A stretch of DNA of 64,000 nt from Solimonas flava DSM 18980 (GTDB lineage: Bacteria; Pseudomonadota; Gammaproteobacteria; Nevskiales; Nevskiaceae): the NCBI RefSeq assembly GCF_000426685.1, contig NZ_AUFV01000001.1, positions 547,957 through 611,956 on the forward strand. The letters are read 5' to 3'. The translations under genes were made by a program, and so were the position numbers. Below the pieces are notes generated by a model that saw only the letters and a list, made by a program, of their open reading frames with translations, was not told the DNA's origin and made no database searches. This document shows positions 1 to 8,068 of the stretch, one piece after another; the stretch's first letter is position 1, and each line of letters opens with the position of its first letter.

Positions 1-1
1 C

Positions 2-436
2 GCGCGCCGCCCCGCCCAGGGCGGCTTCACCCTGATCGAAATCATGGTCGTGGTCATCATCCTCGGCATTCTCGCCGCGATGGTCGTCCCCAAAATCATG
101 GACAAGCCGGATCAGGCCCGGGTCGTCAAGGCCAAGCAGGACATCCGCGCCCTCGAATCGGCGCTCAACCTCTACAAGCTCGACAACTTCAACTACCCGT
201 CGACGCAGCAGGGCCTCGATGCGCTGGTCACCAAGCCGGGCGGCGATCCGGAACCGCGGAACTACAAGACCGGCGGCTACGTGAAGTCGCTGCCGAAGGA
301 CCCCTGGGGTAATCCGTACCAGTACCTGTCGCCGGGCACCAAGGGCGAGATCGACATCTTCTCGCTCGGCCGCGACGGCAAGCCCGGCGGCGAAGGCACC
401 GATGCCGATATCGGCAACTGGGATCTCGGCGGCTGA
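2..436 (+). CDS. gspG: Type II secretion major pseudopilin GspG (5' end outside window)
   Basis: This is the main building block of the periplasmic pseudopilus that drives type II secretion. The reading frame is open from base 2 and its start codon lies upstream of the window. The prepilin peptidase site is intact (Gly then [10 protein letters not shown], with the +5 Glu), followed by the hydrophobic N-terminal helix ending near AAMVVPKIM. The C-terminus carries the aspartate/glycine-rich loop typical of calcium-binding GspG ([19 protein letters not shown]). A strong terminator follows, so gspG probably closes an upstream gspC-G transcription unit and is separated from gspH-N. Identification is secure. 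Confidence 0.96.
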   Translation, partial: ARRPAQGGFTLIEIMVVVIILGILAAMVVPKIMDKPDQARVVKAKQDIRALESALNLYKLDNFNYPSTQQGLDALVTKPGGDPEPRNYKTGGYVKSLPKDPWGNPYQYLSPGTKGEIDIFSLGRDGKPGGEGTDADIGNWDLGG

Positions 437-461
437 GCCGCACGTTTTTCCACAGCTATCG

Positions 462-488
462 AAAAGCCCGCTTCGCGCGGGCTTTTTT
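462..488 (+). terminator. Rho-independent terminator after gspG
   Basis: A perfect 10-bp stem (AAAAGCCCGC at 462-471 pairing with GCGGGCTTTT at 477-486) with a TTCGC loop is followed by more T residues. It lies 25 bp after the gspG stop and also before the 3' end of the convergent LysR gene. Confidence 0.9.
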
Positions 489-509
489 ATTGGGCGACGC
501 CGGCGCCGC

Positions 510-1418
510 TCAGGCCGCCGGGCCGGCATCCCAGGGCGCGTCGGCCCAGCGCTGTGCGAGAAAATCGAGCATCGCACGCAGCGCGGCCGACATCTGCCGG
601 CGCGAGCTGTAGACCGCATAGAGCGATAGCACCTTCGGCGATTCCTCCGGCAGCAACGCGACGAGGCGCCCCTCGCGCAGCAGGCCGGCAACGGCGAAGC
701 TCGGCTGCATCACGATGCCGGCGCCGTGCAGCGCGGCCTGCAGCAGGAACTCGGAATCGTTGCTGCTGATCGTGCCGGACACCGGGACCGCGAACGCACC
801 GTCGTCGCGTTCGAACTCCCAGAGGCTCTTGCCGAAGTACGAATAGCTCAGACAGTTGTGCGGGGCCAGATCCTCGGCACGGCGCGGCAAGCCGCGTGCC
901 TGCAGATAGGACGGCGCGGCACAGATCACCGAGCGGCACGGCGCCAGCCGGCGCGCGATCAGGTTCGGGTCCGGCTCGGCGGTGATGCGCAGCGCCAGAT
1001 CGATCCGCTCTTCGACGAGATTGACGAGGCGATTGAGGATCAGCGCTTCAACCGCGGTCTGCGGGTAGCGCGCCATGAAATCGGCGACGGCCGGCGCCAG
1101 GTACTGCTGGCCGAAGCCGGTACTGCAGGTCAGGCGCAGCAGGCCGCGCGGCTGTTCGTGCGCGGCCTCGCCGGCCGCCTCGATCTCCTCGGCCATCTCC
1201 AGCATGCGTCGCGCACGGGCCAGCGCCTGCTCGCCGGCCGGGGTCAGCCCGAGCCGCCGCGTGCTCCGGTGCAAGAGGCGCGCGCCCGCCCAGCGCTCCA
1301 TTTCCGCGAGATAGCGCGAGACCATCGCCCGGGACATGTCGAGCGCGCCGGCCGCGGCACTGAGGCTGCCGCGGTCGACGACGGTGACGAACACGCGGGT
1401 TGCGGTGAGTCGGTCCAT
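510..1418 (-). CDS. LysR-family transcriptional regulator
   Basis: A 302-residue LysR-type regulator. The N-terminal winged helix-turn-helix is at residues 1-60 (MDRLTATRVFVTVVDRGSLS, then AAGALDMSRAMVSRYLAEME), followed by the periplasmic-binding-like effector domain from about residue 90. It is transcribed away from the Rossmann-fold reductase gene at 1599, the usual arrangement of a LysR protein with its target. A small palindrome TTGATTCAA lies in the intergenic region at 1462-1470 and could belong to its binding site, but this is only suggestive. The effector is unknown. The pair sits inside what is normally a continuous gsp operon. Confidence 0.93.
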   Translation of the reverse strand: MDRLTATRVFVTVVDRGSLSAAAGALDMSRAMVSRYLAEMERWAGARLLHRSTRRLGLTPAGEQALARARRMLEMAEEIEAAGEAAHEQPRGLLRLTCSTGFGQQYLAPAVADFMARYPQTAVEALILNRLVNLVEERIDLALRITAEPDPNLIARRLAPCRSVICAAPSYLQARGLPRRAEDLAPHNCLSYSYFGKSLWEFERDDGAFAVPVSGTISSNDSEFLLQAALHGAGIVMQPSFAVAGLLREGRLVALLPEESPKVLSLYAVYSSRRQMSAALRAMLDFLAQRWADAPWDAGPAA

Positions 1419-1598
1419 TTGACCGAATCATGCAACAAACAAATGCCGGAATCACGGTTTTTTGATTCAAAACGAGCAACTAGAGTGACGCTCGTCCGTT
1501 ACCTCCGGATCGCCACCGTACCCGCCCTCGCCGCACCGCCAGAGGTCTGCGCCGGGCGCGGACGCAAAGCCCTTTTCCCCCAACCAGGAGCAAGCCTC

Positions 1599-2207
1599 AT
1601 GAAAATCGCCCTCATCGGCATCAGCGGCCGCGTCGGTTCCCGCCTCGCCGACGAACTGCTGCGTCGCGGACACCAGATCACCGGCATCTCCCGCCAAGCG
1701 GGCGCCACCGCCCGCCCCGGCCTGACGCTGCACTGCGCCGACGCCAACGACGCCGCCGCCCTGGCGCCGCTGATCGCCGGCCACAATGCAGTGATCAGCG
1801 CCGGCCGCTTCGAGTCGACCGCGGCCGCGCCGCTACTGGCCGCCATGCGCCAGGCCGGCGTGCCGCGCCTGCTCGTCGTCGGCGGGGCCGGCAGCCTGGA
1901 GGTCGCGCCCGGCGTGGCACTGATCGATACCGCCGGTTTCCCGGACGCCTACAAGGCCGAGGCCGGCGCCGGCCGCCGCTTCCTCGACACGCTGCGCGCC
2001 GAAACGGCGCTCGACTGGACGTTCCTGTCGCCGGCGGCGCTGTTCGAGCCCGGCGAGCGCAGCGGCCACTTCCGCCTCGGCGGCGATCAGCTGCTGGTCG
2101 ACGCCGAAGGCAACAGCCGGATCTCGATGGAGGATTACGCGATCGCCCTCGCCGACGAGCTCGAGCAACCGCGGCACAGCCGGCGCCGCTTCAGCGTCGC
2201 GTACTGA
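1599..2207 (+). CDS. NAD(P)-binding Rossmann-fold oxidoreductase (NmrA/YwnB-like)
   Basis: A 202-residue single-domain Rossmann protein starting MKIALIGISGRVGSRL; the glycine pattern GxxGxxG at residues 7-13 binds the dinucleotide. It resembles the short atypical SDR/NmrA group often annotated as NAD(P)H-binding proteins or putative epimerases. It has no obvious YxxxK catalytic pair, so the reaction cannot be assigned. The start at 1599 is chosen because AGGAG stands 8 nt upstream; the same frame is open far upstream but only as antisense of the LysR gene. Divergent from that LysR gene and probably controlled by it. Confidence 0.85.
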   Translation: MKIALIGISGRVGSRLADELLRRGHQITGISRQAGATARPGLTLHCADANDAAALAPLIAGHNAVISAGRFESTAAAPLLAAMRQAGVPRLLVVGGAGSLEVAPGVALIDTAGFPDAYKAEAGAGRRFLDTLRAETALDWTFLSPAALFEPGERSGHFRLGGDQLLVDAEGNSRISMEDYAIALADELEQPRHSRRRFSVAY

Positions 2208-2397
2208 AACGACGCGGTCCCGCCCCGCCACGAACCCAAGCGCCGCCGGTCGCCAGCCGGCGGCGCACTCATTCGGCGGGGCAAGCGGTTACACTCCCCG
2301 GCGCAGGCCCTGCAGCGCCACGACGGCGGACCGCAAGCCTGCAACACCGCCGCCGCATACTGAACTCCCGCTCCCCGAACAGGCTCCAAGGCCGGGC

Positions 2398-3066
2398 ATG
2401 ATCCCGACTTCCAGGCTCCGCATTTCGCCGCCCCGCGCCGCGCACGGCTTCACGCTGATCGAAATCCTGGTCGTCGTCATCATCGTCGGCATCCTGGTCA
2501 CGTTCGCAACGCTGTCGATGAGCAACCGCGCGCTGGCCGACAAGCTCGAAACCGAGGCCCAGCGCCTGCAGCAACTGTTCGCGATGGCCGCCGAGGACGC
2601 CGAGATGCAGGGCGTCGAAATCGGCTTTGTCTACACCGATCAGGGCTATGCCTTCGTAAGCTCGGCAATGACCGGCCGCTGGGTGCCGATCACCGACGGC
2701 CCGCTGCGGCCGCGCCAGGTGCAGGCGCCGATCGCCCTCGACCTGCGCGTCGAGGGCCGCGTCGTGCCGCCGACCCCGCTCGCCGATCTGCTCGCGGCCG
2801 GCAAGGCGGCCCGGGCGGGGGCCGAACGCGAGGCCGCCAAAGCCCAGGACGACAGCGGCAAGGACGACGCCGAGGACACCGAGGCGCAGAAGAAGAAGGA
2901 CGAAGAGCAAACCAAGGCACTGAAGCCGGCGGCGATGTTCCTGTCGAGCGGCGAAGCCACGGCGCTGAACATCGATGTCTCAGCGCCCGGCGTGCCGGTC
3001 ACGTACCGCGTCGAGATCGACAACCTCGGCCGCGGCAGCCTGAAGACCCTGGAGAACGGCCGATGA
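2398..3066 (+). CDS. gspH: Type II secretion minor pseudopilin GspH with charged insertion
   Basis: GspH is a minor pseudopilin at or near the pseudopilus tip. The protein (222 residues) has a 17-residue leader ending in Gly, then FTLIEILVVVIIVGILV, the class III signal with Glu at +5. Residues about 134-176 are a highly charged, low-complexity stretch rich in Ala, Lys, Glu and Asp (for example AGAEREAAKAQDDSGKDD) placed in the middle of the globular beta domain; the family usually has no such insertion. It is the first gene of the gspH-N set and overlaps gspI by ATGA. Confidence 0.93.
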   Translation: MIPTSRLRISPPRAAHGFTLIEILVVVIIVGILVTFATLSMSNRALADKLETEAQRLQQLFAMAAEDAEMQGVEIGFVYTDQGYAFVSSAMTGRWVPITDGPLRPRQVQAPIALDLRVEGRVVPPTPLADLLAAGKAARAGAEREAAKAQDDSGKDDAEDTEAQKKKDEEQTKALKPAAMFLSSGEATALNIDVSAPGVPVTYRVEIDNLGRGSLKTLENGR

Positions 3067-3458
3067 GGGCGCGCGCGCGCGGCTTCACGCTGATCGAGAT
3101 GCTCGCCGCCGTCGCCGTGGTGGCGATCGCGCTCGGTGCGATCATCGCCGGCATGGCGCGCTACACCAGCAACGCCGCCTATCTGCGCGAGAAAACCGTC
3201 GCGCTGTGGGTGGCGCACAACCGCCTCAGCGAGCTGGCGCTGCAACGCGCCTGGCCGGATACCGGCAAATCCAACGGCAAAGCCGAAATGGCCGGCGCCG
3301 AATGGAAGTGGGAAATGCAGGTGCAGGCCACGACCGACCCGCACCTGCGCCGCGTCGACATCCGGGTGACGGCCGACAACGGCAAGCCCGGCAACATCGA
3401 CCAGCCGGCGCCGCTCGCGCACCTGGCCGCCTTCATCGGCGACGCGGGGCGCAAATGA
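3063..3458 (+). CDS. gspI: Type II secretion minor pseudopilin GspI
   Basis: A 131-residue minor pseudopilin with a very short leader (MRARARG) and the processed N-terminus FTLIEMLAAVAVVAIALGAI. GspI is the core of the GspI-J-K tip complex that starts pseudopilus assembly. It shares ATGA with the end of gspH and overlaps gspJ by 4 bp, so the three are translationally coupled. Length and order fit the family. Confidence 0.95.
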   Translation: MRARARGFTLIEMLAAVAVVAIALGAIIAGMARYTSNAAYLREKTVALWVAHNRLSELALQRAWPDTGKSNGKAEMAGAEWKWEMQVQATTDPHLRRVDIRVTADNGKPGNIDQPAPLAHLAAFIGDAGRK

Positions 3459-4180
3459 AGCGCTCCGTCCGCCGCGCGCGCGGCTTCACGCTGCTGGAGA
3501 TCATCATCGTCGTCGCGATCTTCGCGATCTTCGCGATGCTCGCCTACGGCGGCCTCGATGCGGTGCTGAAAACGCGCGCCTCGGTCGAAGCCGCGCAGCA
3601 GCGTCTGGCCGAACTGCAGAAGGCCTACATGCGCCTGCGCAACGATTTCCAGCAGCTCAGCAACCGGCCGATTCGCGACAACTACGGCGATCTGCAGGCG
3701 GCGCTGCTCGGCGCCGACAACGCCGCCGTCGAATTCACGCGCGGCGGCTGGCGCAATCCGCTGCTGCAGCCGCGCTCGACGCTGGAACGCGTCGCCTACC
3801 GGCTCGAAGACGGCGCACTGGTCCGCTCCAGCTGGCGGCTGCTCGACCGCGCCCAGGACAGCAAGCCGGTCGACGTCGTGCTGCTGCACGACGTCACCGA
3901 TCTGCGCTGGCGCTTCCTCGACGAGCAGCGCGAGTGGCGGACGCGCTGGCCGACGCTGGAGACGGCAACGACCACCGCGCAGGCAGCCGGCGTGGCGCCG
4001 CCGCTCGGCGTCGAGGTGACGCTGAACACCAAGGACCTCGGCGAGCTGCGTTTCCTGTTCAAGCTCGGCCTCGACCCGCAGGCGGCGCGCGGTACCGGCA
4101 GCGGCAACGTGCCGACGCCGGACGCCACTACGACCACGCCGGACAGCGGCGGCACGAGCAGCGGGAGCGACGCGCAATGA
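3455..4180 (+). CDS. gspJ: Type II secretion minor pseudopilin GspJ
   Basis: A 241-residue minor pseudopilin with leader MKRSVRRARG and mature N-terminus FTLLEIIIVVAIFAIFAML (+5 Glu present). The globular domain ends near residue 210. A flexible Thr/Ser/Gly-rich tail (GSGNVPTPDATTTTPDSGG) follows. The frame is open further upstream, but the ATG at 3455 overlaps the gspI stop and gives a normal prepilin leader, so it is the start used. GspJ forms the tip complex with GspI and GspK. Confidence 0.95.
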   Translation: MKRSVRRARGFTLLEIIIVVAIFAIFAMLAYGGLDAVLKTRASVEAAQQRLAELQKAYMRLRNDFQQLSNRPIRDNYGDLQAALLGADNAAVEFTRGGWRNPLLQPRSTLERVAYRLEDGALVRSSWRLLDRAQDSKPVDVVLLHDVTDLRWRFLDEQREWRTRWPTLETATTTAQAAGVAPPLGVEVTLNTKDLGELRFLFKLGLDPQAARGTGSGNVPTPDATTTTPDSGGTSSGSDAQ

Positions 4181-5121
4181 GGCGCCGGCAACGCGGCATC
4201 GCCCTGATCACGGCCGTACTGGTCGTCGCGCTCGCGGCGATCGCCGCTGCGGCCGTGCTGACTTCGGCGAACCTGGCGATCCACCGCACGCAGAACCTGC
4301 AGGAATCCGAACTCGGCTGGTGGTATCTGGACGGCGTCGAATCCTGGGTGCGCACCATCCTGCAACGCGACGCCGAGCTGAACCGCTACGACTCGCTCAA
4401 GGACATCTGGGCGACGCCGGCGGCGCTGCCGGTCGACGAGGGCGGCCTGCGCGGCAACATCGTCGACCTGCAGGGCCGTTACAACCTCAACAACCTCGGC
4501 GTGCAAGGCACCAGCGACGCCTACAACAAGCAGGTCGCGATCTTCGTGCGCCTCTACCAGCAGGCGACCGGCGGCGACGAATACCAGGGCAAGGCGCTGG
4601 CCAACGCGATCCGCGACTACATCGACGCCGACAGCGAGCCGACCGGCACCGACGGCGGCGAGGACGCCGACTATCTCGGCCTCGACCCGCCGCGACGCGT
4701 GCCGAACCGGCCGATGCAGAGCGTCAGCGAGCTGCTCGCGGTCAAGGGCATGACGGCGCAGGTCTACGCCAAGCTCGTCGACCTGGTCGCCGCGCTGCCG
4801 CGCAACGGCACCTCGATCAACGTCAATACCGCGCCGCCGCAGCTGCTGCTGGCGCTGTTCCCGGACGCCGGGACCCCGCTCGAGCAGTTCATCGCCGGGC
4901 GCAGCGCGCGCCCGGCCGAACGCGTGGAGGACCTCGACAACGAATACAACTTCTCGACCGCCAAGGTCGACAAGAGCCTGATCGGCACGAGCAGCGAGTT
5001 CTTCGAGTTGCGCGCCGAGGCTTACATAGGCAGTGGCCGCCTCGCCCTGTATAGTTTCCTGTATCGGCCGAAAAGCGGCGGCGTGCCGCTCGTCTACGGA
5101 CGCAGCACCTTCACCGAATAA
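4177..5121 (+). CDS. gspK: Type II secretion minor pseudopilin GspK
   Basis: GspK is the large pseudopilin that caps the pseudopilus. The protein (314 residues) has leader MRRRQRG and mature N-terminus IALITAVLVVALAAIAAAA. As usual for GspK, position +5 is not Glu (here Thr), which fits a subunit with nothing above it in the filament. The body contains the family's SAM-like region (SVSELLAVKGMTAQVYAKL) and INVNTAPPQLLLALFP. It starts inside the gspJ stop (ATGA), and gspL begins directly after its stop codon. Confidence 0.96.
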   Translation: MRRRQRGIALITAVLVVALAAIAAAAVLTSANLAIHRTQNLQESELGWWYLDGVESWVRTILQRDAELNRYDSLKDIWATPAALPVDEGGLRGNIVDLQGRYNLNNLGVQGTSDAYNKQVAIFVRLYQQATGGDEYQGKALANAIRDYIDADSEPTGTDGGEDADYLGLDPPRRVPNRPMQSVSELLAVKGMTAQVYAKLVDLVAALPRNGTSINVNTAPPQLLLALFPDAGTPLEQFIAGRSARPAERVEDLDNEYNFSTAKVDKSLIGTSSEFFELRAEAYIGSGRLALYSFLYRPKSGGVPLVYGRSTFTE

Positions 5122-6330
5122 ATGCGAGAAACCCTCTACATCCGCCTGCGTTCGGCCGACACTGCCGAACCGGTCGAATACTGCATCGCCCGCGCCGACG
5201 CGATTGCCTCGTTCGTGGTCCAGCGCGCGCCGCTGGACACGCTGGCGCCGCTGGCCGCGCAGCACCGCGTGGTCGTGCTGGTGCCGTCGGCGGACGTGCG
5301 GCTGGCCACCGTGCAGGTGCCGGCGCGTCAGCCGGCCAAGGTCCTGCAGGCAGCGCCCTACGTTCTCGAAGAGCAGTTCGCCGAGGATGTCGACACCCTG
5401 CACTTCGCGCTCGGCAGCCGCATGGCGGACGGCCGCTGGCCGCTGGCGATCATCTCGCGCGAGCGCATGGCAGCCTGGCTCGCGCTGCTGCAGACGCAGG
5501 GCCTGCATGCCGACCTGATGCTGCCCGACGTACTGGCACTGGCGGTTCCGGACGACACCCACATTCACGCGCTGGTCGACGGCGGGCAGGCGATCGTGCG
5601 CACCGCGCGCGATGCCGGTTTCGTCTGCCTCGCCGAGGATCTCGGGTTCTGCCTGGAACTCGCCGATCCGGACAAGCAGAAGACCCTGCGCCTGACGGTG
5701 CCGCGCGACGAAGCCTTCGACGTCAGCACGCTCGGCTGGCCGGTCGAGCCGCGCCACGGCTTCGCGACCGCGCTCGAAGCGCTGCTGCAACAGCTGCGTG
5801 CCGCCGATGCGATCGACCTCCTGCAGGGCGACTACTCGCCCAAGCGCAATCGCCTGCGCTGGCTGGCGCCGTGGAAGACGGCCGCGACGCTGGCCGGCGT
5901 CGCGATCGTGCTGACGATGCTGGTGCACGGCATCGAGGCCTATCGCCTCAAGCGCGAGCTCGCCGCGCAGGAAGCCGCCAACGTGGCGCGCTACCAGCAG
6001 ATCTTTCCGAACGAGACCCGCATCGTCGACCTCGACGCCCAGCTCACGCAGCAGCTCGCCGCGCTGCAGGGCGGTGCCAGCGGCGGCCGCTTCATTCCGC
6101 TGCTCGATGTGCTGTCGCAGGCGCTGGCCGCGCAGCCGGGCCTGCGTCTGCAGTCGCTGCAGTTTCGCGACGGCACGCTCTACGCGCAGCTCGGCGCCGC
6201 CAACCTCGAACTGCTCGAACGCCTGAAGAGCTGGTTCTCCGGCGGCAGCCGCGGCGCCCAGCTCGGCGTCGAATCGGCCAACGCCGGCGCCGAAGGCGTG
6301 CAGATCCGTATCCGCCTCTCCGCTTCATGA
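5122..6330 (+). CDS. gspL: Type II secretion inner-membrane platform protein GspL
   Basis: GspL links the cytoplasmic ATPase GspE to the inner-membrane platform. The 402-residue protein has the cytoplasmic actin-like domain (about 1-235, including VLVPSADVRLATVQVPARQ), one membrane segment at about 253-273 (AATLAGVAIVLTMLVHGIEA) and a periplasmic ferredoxin-like domain at the C-terminus. It starts at the base after the gspK stop and overlaps gspM by ATGA. Confidence 0.95.
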   Translation: MRETLYIRLRSADTAEPVEYCIARADAIASFVVQRAPLDTLAPLAAQHRVVVLVPSADVRLATVQVPARQPAKVLQAAPYVLEEQFAEDVDTLHFALGSRMADGRWPLAIISRERMAAWLALLQTQGLHADLMLPDVLALAVPDDTHIHALVDGGQAIVRTARDAGFVCLAEDLGFCLELADPDKQKTLRLTVPRDEAFDVSTLGWPVEPRHGFATALEALLQQLRAADAIDLLQGDYSPKRNRLRWLAPWKTAATLAGVAIVLTMLVHGIEAYRLKRELAAQEAANVARYQQIFPNETRIVDLDAQLTQQLAALQGGASGGRFIPLLDVLSQALAAQPGLRLQSLQFRDGTLYAQLGAANLELLERLKSWFSGGSRGAQLGVESANAGAEGVQIRIRLSAS

Positions 6331-6836
6331 ACGCCCTGATCGAACAATGGCAGGCGCGGGCCCGCGCCGCGCTCGAACAACTGCAACCGCGCGAGCGCCT
6401 GATCGTGCTCGCCGGCACCGGCGTGCTGGTCGTGATGGTGCTCTACCTCGGCATCTGGGAACCGCTGGTCAACGCCCAGCGCCAGCGCACCGCCGCGCTC
6501 GACGGCGCGCGGGCCCTGGCGGTACGCATCGAAAGCGCGGCCGCCCTCGCGCAGAGCGGCCGCCGTGCCGGCGCGGTCGACCGCAGCGCCGCGCTGCTGT
6601 CGGTGGTCGACCAGACCAGCCGCGGCGGCACGCTCGGCAAGGCGCCGACCCGCGTGCAGCCGGACGGCGCCGGCGACAAGGCCGTCAAGGTCTGGTTCGA
6701 TGACGTGCCTTTCGACAACACGCTGCGCTGGCTCGGCGAGCTGCAGGCCCGCTACGGCGTCGGCGTCGACAGCGCCGAGATCGAGCCGGGCTCGGCGCCG
6801 GGACTCGTCAACGCCCGTTTCACGCTGGGCCGCTGA
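6327..6836 (+). CDS. gspM: Type II secretion protein GspM
   Basis: A 169-residue bitopic inner-membrane protein: a short cytoplasmic N-terminus containing QPRERLIVLAGTGVLVVMV, one membrane helix at about 24-45, then a small periplasmic domain that pairs with GspL. GspM stabilises GspL and the GspE-F platform. It is coupled to gspL by a 4-bp overlap, with gspN 1 bp after its stop. Confidence 0.93.
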   Translation: MNALIEQWQARARAALEQLQPRERLIVLAGTGVLVVMVLYLGIWEPLVNAQRQRTAALDGARALAVRIESAAALAQSGRRAGAVDRSAALLSVVDQTSRGGTLGKAPTRVQPDGAGDKAVKVWFDDVPFDNTLRWLGELQARYGVGVDSAEIEPGSAPGLVNARFTLGR

Positions 6837-6837
6837 C

Positions 6838-7593
6838 ATGAAGCGACGCACCCTGTACGCGCTGGTCGGCGCCCTCACCTTTCTCGTCAGCCTCGTCCTG
6901 CTGGCGCCGGCGGCGACGCTGTACGGCTGGCTCAAGCCCGGTCTCGGCGACAAGGTCGCGCTGGCCGGCGTCGACGGCACGCTGCGCGACGGCAGCGCCG
7001 CCGTGGTACTGGTCAGCGGCCGCCCGCTCGCCGAACAGCTGCACTGGCGCCTGCGTCTCAGCGACCTGCTGCTCGGCCGCCTCGGCGCTGAGCTCGACAG
7101 CCGCGGCGGCGTGCTGATCAGCGGCCACATCAGCAAGGGCTACAACAGCGTGCGCGCCGCCGACCTGCGTATCGGCGCCGGGCTCAAGCCGCTGCTGTCC
7201 GCATTCGGCCAGCCGTTCGCACCGATCGACGGTCAGGCCAGTCTCGACCTGCCGACGCTCAAGCTGCTCGACAACTGGCCGGTCGACGCCAACGGCACGC
7301 TGCGCGTGCAGGGCCTGGCCTGGACGCTGGCCAAGGAGCCGATCGTGCTCGGCGATTACGAGGCGACGATCAGCCGCGACGGCAGCGACATGGTCGCCCT
7401 CGTGCACACCCTCGCCGGCTCGCTCGAAGTCGCCGGCGACGCCCGCGCCAAGGCCGACCGCTCGTACGAACTGCATCTGCAGCTGCGGCCGAAGGCCGAC
7501 GCGCCGCCGCTGGTCCAGAACCTGCTGCGCTCGCTCGGCAATCCCGACCCTCAGGGCTACTACCACCTGCGCCGCCAAGGGAAACTGTCGTGA
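6838..7593 (+). CDS. gspN: Type II secretion protein GspN
   Basis: A 251-residue protein with one N-terminal membrane anchor (about residues 7-27) and a periplasmic beta-rich domain, matching GspN, an accessory component present in only some type II systems. The motif region GYNSVRAADLRIGAGLKPLL and the C-terminal YYHLRRQG fit the family. The start at 6838 lies right after the gspM stop; its own stop overlaps the GTG start of the NUDIX gene (GTGA). Confidence 0.88.
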   Translation: MKRRTLYALVGALTFLVSLVLLAPAATLYGWLKPGLGDKVALAGVDGTLRDGSAAVVLVSGRPLAEQLHWRLRLSDLLLGRLGAELDSRGGVLISGHISKGYNSVRAADLRIGAGLKPLLSAFGQPFAPIDGQASLDLPTLKLLDNWPVDANGTLRVQGLAWTLAKEPIVLGDYEATISRDGSDMVALVHTLAGSLEVAGDARAKADRSYELHLQLRPKADAPPLVQNLLRSLGNPDPQGYYHLRRQGKLS

Positions 7594-8060
7594 GCGCCGA
7601 CTGGACGCCGCACGTCGTCGTCGCCTGCGTCGTCGAACGCGACGGCCGCTTCCTGACGGTCGAGGAGCGCATCAACGGCGCGAGCATGCTGAACCAGCCG
7701 GCCGGCCACTGGGAGCACGGCGAGACGCTGATCGACGGCGCGATTCGCGAGACGCTCGAGGAAACCGGCTGGGACGTGCAGCCGACGCATTTCCTCGGGC
7801 TCTATCACTACGATCCGCAAGGTCTCGAATACGGCTTCCTGCGCGTGGCCTTCGTCGCCGAGGCGCTGCGCGAGCGGCCCGGCCATGTGCTCGACCGCGG
7901 CATCGAGCGTGCGCTGTGGATGAGCCGCGACGAACTCGTCGCGACGCGTGAGCGGCACCGCAGCCCGATGGTCCTGCGCTGCGTCGACGACTATCTCGCC
8001 GGCCGCCGCCTGCCGCTGGACCTGATCGCGCATCTGAACGAGACGCGCGTCGCGCGCTGA
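7590..8060 (+). CDS. nudJ: NUDIX pyrophosphatase NudJ
   Basis: A 156-residue NUDIX hydrolase with the full Nudix box at about residues 47-69 (G, five residues, E, then RETLEETGW). The sequence follows E. coli NudJ along its length (TPHVVVACVVERDGRFLTVEE, LNQPAGHWEHGETL). NudJ removes phosphate from nucleoside tri- and diphosphates and from the thiamine precursor HMP-PP. It starts at GTG overlapping the gspN stop and sits 8 bp before mnmA; the nudJ-mnmA neighbourhood also occurs in E. coli. Confidence 0.9.
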   Translation: MSADWTPHVVVACVVERDGRFLTVEERINGASMLNQPAGHWEHGETLIDGAIRETLEETGWDVQPTHFLGLYHYDPQGLEYGFLRVAFVAEALRERPGHVLDRGIERALWMSRDELVATRERHRSPMVLRCVDDYLAGRRLPLDLIAHLNETRVAR

Positions 8061-8068
8061 AGGTCGAC

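Noticed and set aside
3796..5928. A 710-codon minus-strand open frame across gspJ-K-L
   Set aside because: It is antisense to well-supported gsp genes, has no family motif and shows the Arg/Gly/Ala bias of a shadow frame in high-GC DNA.
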